DNA of 64,000 nucleotides, taken from CAIWHR01 sp963724975. Its GTDB lineage: Bacteria; Pseudomonadota; Gammaproteobacteria; Burkholderiales; Casimicrobiaceae. The notes below the pieces were generated by a model, which worked only from the letters and a program-made list of their open reading frames with translations, was not told the DNA's origin and did no database searches. Both the position numbers and the translations under genes were made by a program. Positions 27,527 to 36,406 of this stretch are shown here, one piece after another (the stretch's first letter is position 1; each line of letters begins with the position of its first letter). The stretch covers positions 1-64,000 of the forward strand of contig CAVRXB010000004.1 of NCBI GenBank assembly GCA_963724975.1, given 5' to 3'.

Positions 27527-28744
27527 ATGCCAAAGCCTGTTTACGTTCGCGTATCTGATCTGCGCGGTATCCAACGGCTTGCCAACGATGCCACGGTTGG
27601 ATTGACCGACCTCGTGGAAGCGATGCATTACACCGTTCTCCGGACGCCCGGCATTCTGGGCAAGTCACCCACCGGACGGACCGCCGGAATCACGGGTTTC
27701 GTTTACAAGTCAGTGCGCGGGATCACGCGCCTCGTCGGAGGCGGCGTCGATGCCTTGCTCGGCATACTCGCGCCGCTCGCGGATCGTCCTTCCTCGGACG
27801 AACGTGAGGCCATTCTGGCGGCGCTGAACGGCATCTTCGGAGACTATCTGGTGGCGTCAGGCAATCCTTTGGCTGTCCCAATGCAGCTGCGCAAGGGCGG
27901 AGTGCCTGTCGCGGTCAACAGGGGGGCGTTGGCCACCGCGTTCAGCGATCCAGGACGCAAGATCGTAGTGTTGCTCCACGGACTGTGCATGAACGATCTG
28001 CAATGGGCTCGCGAGGGCCACGATCACGGTGCGGCGCTCGCGCACGAGCTTGGCTACGCGCCGGTCTACCTGCACTACAACACGGGCCTGCACGTGTCCA
28101 CGAATGGCCGCCAATTCGGCGCCCTGATGGAAATGCTCCTTCGGCAATGGCCCGCACCTGTCGAACGACTGACCATCATCGGCCACAGCATGGGCGGCTT
28201 GGTAGCACGCAGCGCATGTCATTATGCCGCCCGCGCGGGCCATGCCTGGCCGAAGCGCCTCGGCGAACTCATCTTCCTCGGGACTCCTCACCTTGGCGCG
28301 CCGCTTGAACGTGCTGGCGCCTGGGTGGACTTTCTGTTGACGATCAGCCCGTACACGGCGCCGTTTGCGCGCCTGGGGATGGTTCGCAGTGCCGGGATCA
28401 AGGACTTGCGACATGGGTATGTGCGCGATGAAGACTGGCAGACGCATCGCGCGAAGACCGTGCGCAAGGCCCGCGCGTTACTTCCGCTACCCGGCGGAGT
28501 GCGTTGTTATGCGATTGCTGCGAGCAAGCAGGAACGAGCCAACCCGTCCGGGGCCAGGATCCGCGGCGACGGGCTGGTGGCGGTGACCAGCGCTCTGGGC
28601 CAAGGCCGTCACGCTTCGCTGAACCTTGGACTCCCCGAAGCACAGCGATGGGTCGGCTACGGAATGGGTCATTTGGATCTGCTGAGTCGCGTTGCGGTCT
28701 ACGAACAGATAAGAGACTGGCTCACTCTACCGACTCGCCGATGA
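27527..28744 (+). CDS. Alpha/beta hydrolase (lipase-like)
   Basis: 405 residues. The serine-esterase elbow GHSMGGLVARSACHYA lies near residue 218, preceded by the oxyanion segment VVLLHGLCMNDLQWA and followed by LIFLGTPHLGAPLER, all typical of PGAP1/lipase-class hydrolases; DGLVAVTSALGQ and GMGHLDLLSR supply the likely Asp and His. No signal peptide. I took the ATG at 27527 (a GTG lies just before). Its stop overlaps the ATG of the protease gene, so the two form an operon. Confidence 0.85.
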   Translation: MPKPVYVRVSDLRGIQRLANDATVGLTDLVEAMHYTVLRTPGILGKSPTGRTAGITGFVYKSVRGITRLVGGGVDALLGILAPLADRPSSDEREAILAALNGIFGDYLVASGNPLAVPMQLRKGGVPVAVNRGALATAFSDPGRKIVVLLHGLCMNDLQWAREGHDHGAALAHELGYAPVYLHYNTGLHVSTNGRQFGALMEMLLRQWPAPVERLTIIGHSMGGLVARSACHYAARAGHAWPKRLGELIFLGTPHLGAPLERAGAWVDFLLTISPYTAPFARLGMVRSAGIKDLRHGYVRDEDWQTHRAKTVRKARALLPLPGGVRCYAIAASKQERANPSGARIRGDGLVAVTSALGQGRHASLNLGLPEAQRWVGYGMGHLDLLSRVAVYEQIRDWLTLPTRR

Positions 28745-29473
28745 TCGAATCGCTTTTACTCGCCGCCACACGAGTCATTACCTTCGAACGGCAGCAACCG
28801 CTGACCAATGCAAGCGGCTTTTTCTTCGAGCGCGATGCACGACTGTTTCTGGTAACAAGCCGGCACGTCCTGATCGACGAACCGAGCAAGCACTTTCCAG
28901 ACCGCATCGAGATCGAATTGCACATCGACGCGGAAAACATGGCGAGCTCCACCGGTTTCTCGATTCCGCTATACCGCGATGGCAAGAGCATCTGGCGCCA
29001 GGGCCTCGACGCTGCGGGAGACATCGACGTGGCGGTAATCGAGATCGAACGCGCTGCGCTGCCCGAGACGGCGGTCTACCGCGCCTTCACCCCCCAGCAC
29101 CTGCACGCCCCGCTCGACCAAGTTGCGGTCGGCACATCGCTGCTGATCGTGGGTTTTCCGCTTGGCTTCCATGACACGTTGCACCATATGCCGGTCGTGC
29201 GTCACGCGGTCGTCGCGTCTTCGTTCGGGCTGCGCTTCCAGGGTCGAGGGCTATTTCCTCACCGATGCGCGCACCCACCGCGGCACAAGCGGCGCACCCG
29301 TCGTGATGCGCGCTAAAGAGCAGGAACCGATGCACCGCGACCTGCCTTGGATACTCCTCGGCGTGCACTCTGCGGTAATCGCCGTGGGAACGCGCGACGT
29401 CAATATCGACGAAGCACTGGGGCTGAACTGCGCCTGGTACGCCGACATCCTGATAACTCTGACTGAAAGCTGA
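28741..29473 (+). CDS. Trypsin-like serine protease, frameshifted
   Basis: A cytoplasmic S1-fold protein without signal peptide. The catalytic triad is readable: His42 in VTSRHVLID, Asp94/96 in AAGDIDVAVIEIE and Ser in HRGTSGAPVVMRA. The frame shifts near 29240, after SSFGLRFQ, and continues VEGYFLTDARTHRGTSGAPV to LITLTES. The ATGA overlap with the upstream lipase suggests co-translation. Substrate unknown. Confidence 0.78.
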
Positions 29474-30055
29474 CGGTAGTTGCATTTGCGAACGTCAGCT
29501 CCTGGCGGCCACCCCGAGCGGACGGCGAGCGCACACGCCGCGACGAGGCTCCGGCAATCCCATGCTGACGTCATGTTTATGCTTCGCAATGGCATGTAGG
29601 AATTGACCTACAGAGTTGCTCGTCATTTCACACATTGATATGCCAAAAAAAAGGTGTGAATAGCTGTTGACGTTATTCCACATGCGTGTAAAATTCAACT
29701 TGTCATCAACAACAAAATATAGTGAAACATAGTTAATAAACAATGTGATAACTATGTTTCAGGGCTAATGCTGTCGTCATTTGGTTGATATTGATTTGAA
29801 GTTTCAACAGCTAGTCGCATCGACCGGGCCCGCCGCAATGCCCGGGGCTGTAACTCCGCAGTTTCTGTCTGGTTTCGGGCGGGAACGTATAGCAACCGTG
29901 TTTCCGTCCGATCGCCGCCACGGCGAATCGCACACGCGCGCGTGACGCACGCCGGCGGCCTCTCCCCATCGTGGGTCAGGGCTCCCCGTCTGCGAGGCAC
30001 CTCCAGGTGCCTTGCCGGGTCGCGACGGGACCAATGTCTTCGAGGGGTAGGCACC
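29474..30055. promoter_or_regulatory. Non-coding leader region with AT-rich island
   Basis: No gene is seen. Bases about 29565-29810 are strikingly AT-rich for this genome and hold several promoter-like strings, then a GC-rich leader of about 240 bases runs to the start of the fibronectin-type protein. The island probably drives that gene. I looked for a riboswitch in the GC-rich part and could not support one. Confidence 0.5.
29723..29761. repeat. 13-bp perfect inverted repeat in AT-rich island
   Basis: TGAAACATAGTTA (29723-29735) and its exact complement TAACTATGTTTCA (29749-29761) are separated by 13 bases. There is no T-run, so it is not a standard terminator; spacing and symmetry suit a dimeric regulator site. 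It lies about 300 bases before the start of the fibronectin-III gene. Confidence 0.75.
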
Positions 30056-32473
30056 ATGGCCCGATTCCCGGGACGCATCAGCTCGACCGCACTGCGTGCT
30101 CTTGCGCACGCCTGCGCACTCTTCGCGGTCCTGCTCGCGATTGCCGCTCCCGCCCTCGCTGGCAGCCTGACGTTGGCCTGGGATCCCGTGAGCAGCCCGC
30201 TGGTAGCGGGATATGTGATCCATTACGGCCCCAGTCCGGGCAATTACACAGCTTCAATCGACGTTGGAAAGGTCACCACGTCTACGGTGTCCGGTCTTAC
30301 CGAGGGTGCCATCTATCACTTCGCCGTGGCCGCCTATGACGGCGCGCACGTCGAGGGAGCCCTGTCGAGCGACGTCGCGGGCACGACCCCGTACACGGTG
30401 CCCGTTGCCAATTTCTCCGCAAGTACAGTGTCCGGCCCCGCGCCGCTCGCACTGAACTTTATCAATACGTCGACAGGCACCATAACGAGTCATGCCTGGA
30501 CGTTCGGCGACGGCACGACTAGCACGGTCGCCAATCCGACCAAGGTCTACTCGATCCCGGGCACCTTCACGGTCGGACTAACCGTCACCGGCCCGGGCGG
30601 CAGCAACAACAAGATCAAACCGAACTACATTACGATTACCGCGTCCACCGACACCACACCGCCGAGCGCACCAGGGACTCCCACCGCGACGGCGACCGGC
30701 AGCACCGCCATCAGCCTGACGTGGCCGGCCGCTACCGACAACGTCGCGGTCACCGGATACAGAGTCGAGCGTTGCACGGGTGCAAATTGCACGACGTTCG
30801 TTCAGGTTGCGATACCGACGGGCACGTCGTACAGCAATTCGGGTCTGGCCGCAGGTACCACGTACCGCTACCGCGTGAGAGCAAGCGACGCCGCGGGAAA
30901 TCTCGGCCCCTCTTCCGCGATCGCCTCGGCAACTACCTCCTCCGGGGCTGACACGACACCGCCGAGCGCGCCTGCGAGCCTCACCGCCACGGCGAGCAGC
31001 AGTTCCATCAGCCTGACGTGGTCGGCCGCTACCGACAACGTCGCGGTCACCGGATACAGAGTCGAGCGTTGCACCGGTGCAAGTTGCACGACGTTCGTTC
31101 AGGTTGCGATACCGACGGGCACGTCGTACAGCAATTCGGGTCTGGCCGCAGGTACCACCTACCGCTACCGCGTGAGAGCGAGCGACGCCGCGGGAAATCT
31201 CGGCCCTTATTCCGCGATCGCCTCGGCAACTACCTCCTCCGGGGCTGACACGACACCGCCAAGCGCGCCTGCGAGCCTCACCGCCAAGGCGATCAGCGGT
31301 ACCATCATCAGCCTGACGTGGCCGGCTGCTACCGACAACGTCGCGGTGACCGGATACAAGGTCGAGCGTTGCCTTGGCGCGAGCTGCACGACGTTCACCC
31401 AGATTGCGACGCCGACCGGTACGGCGTACATCGATTCGGGCCACGCCGCGGGCATGACGTTTCGCTATCGCGTCAGAGCGACGGACGCCGCGGGGAATCT
31501 CGGCCCCTATTCCGCGATCGCCTCGGCAACTACCTCCTCCGGGGCTGACACGACACCGCCGAGCGCGCCTGCGAGCCTCACCGCCACGGCGATCAGCAGT
31601 ACCACCATCAGCCTGACGTGGTCGGCCGCTACCGACAGCTTCGCGGTCACCGGATACAGAGTCGAGCGTTGCACCGGTGCAAGTTGCACGACGTTCGTTC
31701 AGGTTGCAATACCGACGGGCACGTCGTACAGCAATTCGGGTCTGGCCGCAGGTACCACCTACCGCTACCGCGTGAGAGCGAGCGACGCCGCGGGTAACCT
31801 CAGTGGATATTCGAGCGTCGTGACGGCGTCCACCGTGGTTACAGGCGCCGCACCCATCACGTACGTTCAGAATAACTATGCGACTCCCCAGACGCCGCAG
31901 TCATCCGTGACAGTCGTCTACAAGGCAACGCAGACGGCGGGGAATCTCAACGTGATCGTCGTCGGCTGGAATGACACCAGCGCCGTCGTCAGCGCCGTGA
32001 CCGACTCGAAGGGCAACGTCTACACCCGGGCGGTCGGACCGACCACGTATCCGGGCAAGCTCAGTCAGTCGATCTACTACGCTAAGAACATCGCCGCTGC
32101 AGCGGCCAATTCGAATGTCGTCAGCGTGACGTTCAACAAGGCAGCTATCTACGCCGACGTCCGCGTCGTCGAATACGCCGGCATCGACCGAGTCAACCCT
32201 GTCGACGCCGTCGCTATTGGCAGCGGGACGGGAACCGCGAGCTCCACCTCGGCGGTAGCGACCAAGAAGGCGAACGCCCTGATCTTCGGCGCCAGCACCG
32301 TGACCTCCTACCACACGGGCCCCGGGCCCGGATTCACGAGCCGCGTCATCACGTCTCCCGACGGCGACATCGTCGAGGATCGCATCGTGTCCGTGACGGG
32401 CAGCTACAGCGCCGCCGCTCCGATGACCACCGGGAATTGGGTGATGCAGCTCGTGGCGTTTCGCGGCCTGTAG
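30056..32473 (+). CDS. Secreted multi-domain protein with PKD and fibronectin type III repeats
   Basis: 805 residues. Signal peptide up to about residue 34 (CALFAVLLAIAAPALAGSLT). Domains in order: an Fn3-like domain (SLTLAWDPVSSPLVAGYVIH), a PKD domain (LNFINTSTGTITSHAWTFGD), four tandem Fn3 domains each opening DTTPPSAP and carrying ERCxGAxCTTF with a likely disulphide, and a 200-residue C-terminal beta domain starting ITYVQNNYATPQTP. Probably an extracellular adhesin or a carbohydrate-associated protein. The Fn3 units are almost identical, pointing to recent duplication. I chose the ATG at 30056, which opens the signal peptide. Confidence 0.85.
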   Translation: MARFPGRISSTALRALAHACALFAVLLAIAAPALAGSLTLAWDPVSSPLVAGYVIHYGPSPGNYTASIDVGKVTTSTVSGLTEGAIYHFAVAAYDGAHVEGALSSDVAGTTPYTVPVANFSASTVSGPAPLALNFINTSTGTITSHAWTFGDGTTSTVANPTKVYSIPGTFTVGLTVTGPGGSNNKIKPNYITITASTDTTPPSAPGTPTATATGSTAISLTWPAATDNVAVTGYRVERCTGANCTTFVQVAIPTGTSYSNSGLAAGTTYRYRVRASDAAGNLGPSSAIASATTSSGADTTPPSAPASLTATASSSSISLTWSAATDNVAVTGYRVERCTGASCTTFVQVAIPTGTSYSNSGLAAGTTYRYRVRASDAAGNLGPYSAIASATTSSGADTTPPSAPASLTAKAISGTIISLTWPAATDNVAVTGYKVERCLGASCTTFTQIATPTGTAYIDSGHAAGMTFRYRVRATDAAGNLGPYSAIASATTSSGADTTPPSAPASLTATAISSTTISLTWSAATDSFAVTGYRVERCTGASCTTFVQVAIPTGTSYSNSGLAAGTTYRYRVRASDAAGNLSGYSSVVTASTVVTGAAPITYVQNNYATPQTPQSSVTVVYKATQTAGNLNVIVVGWNDTSAVVSAVTDSKGNVYTRAVGPTTYPGKLSQSIYYAKNIAAAAANSNVVSVTFNKAAIYADVRVVEYAGIDRVNPVDAVAIGSGTGTASSTSAVATKKANALIFGASTVTSYHTGPGPGFTSRVITSPDGDIVEDRIVSVTGSYSAAAPMTTGNWVMQLVAFRGL
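30649..31850 (+). repeat. Four tandem ~300-bp coding repeats (Fn3 units)
   Basis: Units begin near 30649, 30949, 31246 and 31546, each with a gacacgacaccgccgagcgc-like opening. Long stretches of units 1, 2 and 4 are nearly identical even at synonymous sites; unit 3 has diverged more. The period of 297-300 bases equals one Fn3 domain. Unequal exchange between units is likely and could also cause assembly collapse. Confidence 0.9.
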
Positions 32474-32570
32474 GCTCGGTTCGACGCGGCGGTCGAAGGT
32501 CGACCGGCACGGCGTCCAACTGCTTAGCCGATGCGGAAGTCCCATCTTGAGCCCGGTTTGAGAGCTCGAG

Positions 32571-32789
32571 CTAGCGCCTTATCCGCACGCGGATTTCGAC
32601 CGTGGCACCCACGGCGACCGCATATCTCTCGATGGTGGTGAGCGTCGGACGCGTGCGCACGCCGCTTTCCAGACGCGACACGACGCTCCTGGTCGTCCAC
32701 ATCCTCGCGGCGACTTCCTCCCATGCTGATCTGGCTCCCGCCATTGAACTAACGCGCATGACCTTCCGGCCGATTGCGCGAGAGCTCAT
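32571..32789 (-). pseudogene. XRE antitoxin-like gene with internal deletion
   Basis: It reads MSSRAIGRKVMRVSSMAGAR, then SAWEEVAARMWTTRSVVSRL, then ESGVRTRPTLTTIERYAVAV and GATVEIRVRIRR. XRE antitoxins of this type normally have 35-45 residues between the N-terminal segment and the EEVAARM helix; here they are joined directly, so the first helix of the DNA-binding domain is missing. The most complete of the four XRE copies in the window. It lies divergent to vapBC. Confidence 0.7.
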
Positions 32790-32847
32790 CCCGGTGTAGG
32801 CTGTCTTACTATCGTCTTACCACTCTTGCCCTCACCAAGCCCACGCC

Positions 32848-33114
32848 ATGGAAACGACTCGTCTGTCCTCGAAGGGCCAGCTGGTGTTGCCAAAGGCAAT
32901 CCGCGACGCTGATCAGTGGAGCGAAGGCACCGAGTTCCTGGTTGAGCGGGTGGCCGAGGGCGTGCTGCTGCGGCCGCTACGGCCGGTGCCCACGACGCGA
33001 CTGGAGGACGTCATCGGCAGTACCGGATACCGCGGGCCGACGCGCTCGGCCGCGGATATGCAGCGTGCGATCGAGCGAGGCGTTAAGGCGCGCCGTGATC
33101 GCGGTCGATACTAA
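32848..33114 (+). CDS. vapB: VapB-type (AbrB-fold) antitoxin
   Basis: 88 residues with a swapped-hairpin AbrB/MazE N-terminus: METTRLSSKGQLVLPKAIRD, then GTEFLVERVAEGVLLRPL. The C-terminal half (SAADMQRAIERGVKARRDRG) would wrap the toxin. In the known family it neutralises VapC and represses the operon. It overlaps the toxin gene by 20 bases. Confidence 0.9.
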   Translation: METTRLSSKGQLVLPKAIRDADQWSEGTEFLVERVAEGVLLRPLRPVPTTRLEDVIGSTGYRGPTRSAADMQRAIERGVKARRDRGRY

Positions 33115-33484
33115 CGTTCTCGTCCGCCTGCTCGTCAACGACAACGCTGCGCAGGCGGCGCGCTCGGTCGCCGTGTTCAGGGCAGCGCCGGTGTTCGTGC
33201 CAAAGACCGTGCTGCTGGAATCGGAGTGGGTGCTTCGTTACAGCTACGGCCTCCCGACCGCAGCGATCGCGCGGGCCTTTCTCGCCTTGTTTGGGCTGCC
33301 GACCGTCACGTTCGAGGACGCCCCTGTCGCATACCTGGCGATCCGCATGCTTGAACGCGGGATCGATTTTGCCGATGCGCTGCATCTCGCCAGCAGCGTG
33401 GCTGCTGAGCGCTTCGTCACGTTCGATGCGAAACTGGTGAAGCGTGCGCGCAAGGATTCGCCGGTGCCTGTGGTGCTCGCCTGA
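33095..33484 (+). CDS. vapC: VapC-type PIN-domain ribonuclease toxin
   Basis: 129 residues from a GTG start inside the vapB end. PIN-domain acidic residues are all present: Asp5 in AVDTNVLVR, Glu42/44 in VLLESEWVLRYS, Asp91/94 in GIDFADALHLA and Asp111 in FVTFDAKL. Such toxins cut tRNA or rRNA with Mg2+. Intact and coupled to vapB. Confidence 0.92.
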   Translation: MIAVDTNVLVRLLVNDNAAQAARSVAVFRAAPVFVPKTVLLESEWVLRYSYGLPTAAIARAFLALFGLPTVTFEDAPVAYLAIRMLERGIDFADALHLASSVAAERFVTFDAKLVKRARKDSPVPVVLA

Positions 33485-33587
33485 GCGAACAGACCGTCGA
33501 CGAGCCGAATGCATCGATCGGTCCGGCCGCGCCGGTCGATATCGCCGCGCGGATGCGCCTGTTTTGGCGATAAGGGTGTCCGACGCC

Positions 33588-34379
33588 ATGAACGCATCGA
33601 TTACCGGAACGCGCTCCGAACTGGGTCGGATCCTTGCACGGTGGCACGCGCCGAGCACCGCCGAAAACGTTCACATCAACCTTGCCGGGCAACAGGCAAA
33701 CAGTCTGTTGCACGACGGTCACGCCTGGAAAGACTTCGCCCGCACGACGTTGGCCGGAACTCGCCGCGCGATGCGTTCCGCCCGCGCGGAGGGTGCACCG
33801 ATGCTGGTCCACGCGAGCTTCGCTTTCGTGCACGCGGTCGAGCGGGGCGCTCGCCTGAAGGAGCCGCTGCGCTCGTCGGTCAATGCCATCCTCGAATGCG
33901 AAGCGCTGGTCCTCTCAGGCCCCGTCCCCGGCTGCATCGTGCGCGTCGGGTATTTGTACGGTCCGCAGAGCGCCGATCTACGCGCGTACCGCACGGCCTT
34001 TCGCTTGGGCCGGCCGTACTGGTCCGGTCCCGCCAAAGCTCTGCAGTACCACCTTCATCAATTCGATGCCGCCGCGGCCTTGTTCGCCGCCGCCCGACCG
34101 CGAAACGCGGGAAGGATTTTCTACGCCACCGATGGTCGCGCGACTTCGTTCATGCAGCTGATGGATGCGTTTGCACATCGAGTTGGCCGGCGAACCCCAT
34201 TACACTTGCCGTTGTTCTCCAAGCCTTTGGCCCACGTGATTATTCGCGAGGAACACATGCAGCAGGTGGCGCTCCCGATGCCGCCTCTTGCGCCGCCGCC
34301 GCGCGTGCCGGGATGGAAAGCGATGTTCACGGACTACCGAAAGGGCCTCGATCAGATCATCGAAGCCTGGGGCACCTGA
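33588..34379 (+). CDS. SDR-family protein (epimerase-like), probably inactive, parent of the dispersed remnants
   Basis: 263 residues. It begins MNASITGTRSELGRILARWH (Rossmann turn in altered form), goes to NVHINLAGQ after only about 15 residues where relatives have about 60, then VHASFAFVHA, GCIVRVGYLYGP, QYHLHQFDAAAALFAA, and ends FTDYRKGLDQIIEAWGT. The canonical YxxxK is absent (LRSSVNAILECEALV), and the cofactor site is shortened. It looks like an epimerase-type SDR with an N-terminal deletion. Both its ends recur alone at 15.4 and 24.6 kb. Confidence 0.65.
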   Translation: MNASITGTRSELGRILARWHAPSTAENVHINLAGQQANSLLHDGHAWKDFARTTLAGTRRAMRSARAEGAPMLVHASFAFVHAVERGARLKEPLRSSVNAILECEALVLSGPVPGCIVRVGYLYGPQSADLRAYRTAFRLGRPYWSGPAKALQYHLHQFDAAAALFAAARPRNAGRIFYATDGRATSFMQLMDAFAHRVGRRTPLHLPLFSKPLAHVIIREEHMQQVALPMPPLAPPPRVPGWKAMFTDYRKGLDQIIEAWGT

Positions 34380-34394
34380 TCTGCGCGCGCGACG

Positions 34395-35438
34395 TCAACT
34401 GCAGCCGGCCACGCACCTGCCTTGCCCGTCGAACTCCATCGTCCGGCCGGACAGCGCGAGCACGACCGGGCTGCGCAGCATCCCGGAGAGCTCGGCGGTG
34501 CGTGAGCCGGGACGGGCCTTGCCGCCGACCGATGCGGCCTCGTTGGGGTGCGAGATGATCACGGTCGCCGGACGGATCAGCTCGTTCGCGATATAGGCGC
34601 CTGATTGCATCGTGATCGCGCTGAGCCCCAGGTTCAGAACCATCGCGTTGGGCTTGTGGAAGTCCGCGATGACGGTCTTCATGTCCGCCTGGACCGCGGT
34701 GTCGCCCGTCAGGTAGACGACCAGGCCGTTGCTGAAGCGGACCACGTAGCCGCTCGGCGGGCCGAGCGGAAGCGTGAGGTTGTCGGGCTCGAGGTTTTTG
34801 CGTTCGGCCTCGTTTAAGAGCACGCGGTTGACCGAGCTGTCGTGCGATGCCGGCACGATCGTGATCTCGACGCCCTTGGCGGCGTTCGCCGTCTTGAACG
34901 TGCGCATGCCGCCGAGGTTGTTGCCCGCGAGGCAGCTCGCCGCGAACGGCACCGTGTGGTCGTCGCCGGCCGCGCCGACCGGGCACGCCGCCGTCGGCTG
35001 CTTCTTGATCGCCTCGACGCGCTTGCCGAGGAAATTCGCCATCTGGTTGATCATCACCAGTCCCGAGTTCTTCGACGCCGCGATCTCGGCGGTTGTCGTG
35101 TTCGGCGCGGCGCTCGCGAGCGTCGGGGACTGGCAGGTCCCGGCCCCGAGCGCGGTGAGTCGCTGATCACCCATGTGATCGCCGTGCGCGTGGCTCAGCA
35201 GCACGATATGGACGGTGCCGAGGCGCGGGTCGTCGCCACCGAGCACCGACGTGCCGGCGTCGTAAAGGACGCGCACGCCGGTCGGGTCCTCGAAGATCAT
35301 CGCGCGGTCGCGGTTGCAGAGCTCGCCGGCGTGCGTGCCGAGCGGCGTGACCTTGACGGTCGGCCCCGCGGGGGGAGTGGTGGTGGCGCAGGCGACGAGC
35401 AGCAGCGGCACAAGGGCGAACATCGGCTTGGCAATCAT
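34395..35438 (-). CDS. Metallo-beta-lactamase-fold lipoprotein
   Basis: 347 residues. Lipoprotein signal MIAKPMFALVPLLLVACATT. The metal motif is SHAHGDHMGDQ near residue 82, with further ligands probable in IVPASHDSS, TGDTAVQADM and ISHPNEA. The layout resembles the UlaG/beta-lactamase-like group of periplasmic hydrolases; substrate unknown. An apparent single-gene unit divergent to the beta-propeller gene; its C-terminus approaches the SDR gene tail-to-tail, 15 bases apart. Confidence 0.82.
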   Translation of the reverse strand: MIAKPMFALVPLLLVACATTTPPAGPTVKVTPLGTHAGELCNRDRAMIFEDPTGVRVLYDAGTSVLGGDDPRLGTVHIVLLSHAHGDHMGDQRLTALGAGTCQSPTLASAAPNTTTAEIAASKNSGLVMINQMANFLGKRVEAIKKQPTAACPVGAAGDDHTVPFAASCLAGNNLGGMRTFKTANAAKGVEITIVPASHDSSVNRVLLNEAERKNLEPDNLTLPLGPPSGYVVRFSNGLVVYLTGDTAVQADMKTVIADFHKPNAMVLNLGLSAITMQSGAYIANELIRPATVIISHPNEAASVGGKARPGSRTAELSGMLRSPVVLALSGRTMEFDGQGRCVAGCS

Positions 35439-35581
35439 CGCAAGTTCCTCCCGGATGGGACAGATCAACGAACAAGGGATGCGCACGGATATTCCGGTAC
35501 TGAGCGCCCAAGAAGGATACTAAACTACGAACACCCGCCGGACGATTCCACCAAACTGTTGCGTCGATCGGTTGAATCCAC

Positions 35582-36406
35582 ATGGCCACCCCACACCGCA
35601 TTCCCAATCAACGCAGCAAGGCGGCCCCCGCGCTCGCGTCGACGGGCGGGCTGCTCCACCTCGTTCATCTCGGGGACACGTCGAACGACCTCTGGCATTC
35701 GATCTTCGATGGTCGTACGTGGACGCCGAACGTCCGCATTCCCGGGCAGCGCAGCAAGGCTGCACCCGCACTGGCGTTCTTCGGCGGCGCCGTTCACCTG
35801 GTCCATCTGGGGGACACCTCAAACGACCTGTGGCATTCCGTGTTCAACGGCACCGTGTGGTCGCAGAACGTGCGCATCCCCGGGCAGAAGAGCAAGCTCG
35901 CACCGGCGCTGGCCGTTCACGACAAGCGGCTGCACTTGGTGCATGCAGGGAATACTTCGAACGACCTCTGGCATTCGACCTTCGACGGCACGACGTGGAC
36001 GGAGAACACGCGCATCCAGGGCCTGCAGAGCAAGGGAACCGTCGCGCTCGCCTCCGACGGCATGCGTTCTTTTCACCTTGTGCGCCTGGAGGCCAGCTCG
36101 AGCCAGTTGTCGCATTCGCACTCATTTTCGAGCGATTGGAATGGGGGCATCCCGATACCGGCGCAGCGCAGCAAGGTGGCGCCCGCACTCGTTTTCGACG
36201 GTGCGCACGTGCGCCTCGTGCGAGTTGACGAGGCGTCCAAGGAGCTGTTCACGTCGTTCTTCGACGGCAAGCACTGGACCATGAGTGAGCGCGTTGGCGA
36301 TGCGCGCAGCAAGGCCACGCCGGCGCTGGCGTCCTACGCGGGCAGCATCCAGCTCGTGCATCTCGACGCGGCGTCGAACGAGATCTGGCATCGGCATCTC
36401 GAATAG
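35582..36406 (+). CDS. Beta-propeller repeat protein (lectin-like)
   Basis: 274 residues built of six repeats of about 46 residues, each with QRSKAAPALA, then LHLVHLGDTSNDLWHS and FDGxTWTxNxRI. There is no signal peptide. The pattern resembles bladed propellers such as PLL-type lectins of Photorhabdus and other sugar-binding propellers, but that link is inferred from the repeat pattern only. It precedes the 625-residue unknown protein, in the same direction, with 254 bases between. Confidence 0.7.
   Translation: MATPHRIPNQRSKAAPALASTGGLLHLVHLGDTSNDLWHSIFDGRTWTPNVRIPGQRSKAAPALAFFGGAVHLVHLGDTSNDLWHSVFNGTVWSQNVRIPGQKSKLAPALAVHDKRLHLVHAGNTSNDLWHSTFDGTTWTENTRIQGLQSKGTVALASDGMRSFHLVRLEASSSQLSHSHSFSSDWNGGIPIPAQRSKVAPALVFDGAHVRLVRVDEASKELFTSFFDGKHWTMSERVGDARSKATPALASYAGSIQLVHLDAASNEIWHRHLE

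Noticed and set aside
29820..30055. Possible riboswitch (cyclic di-GMP type) before the fibronectin gene
   Set aside because: GC-rich stems can be drawn, but the conserved bases of known classes are not present.
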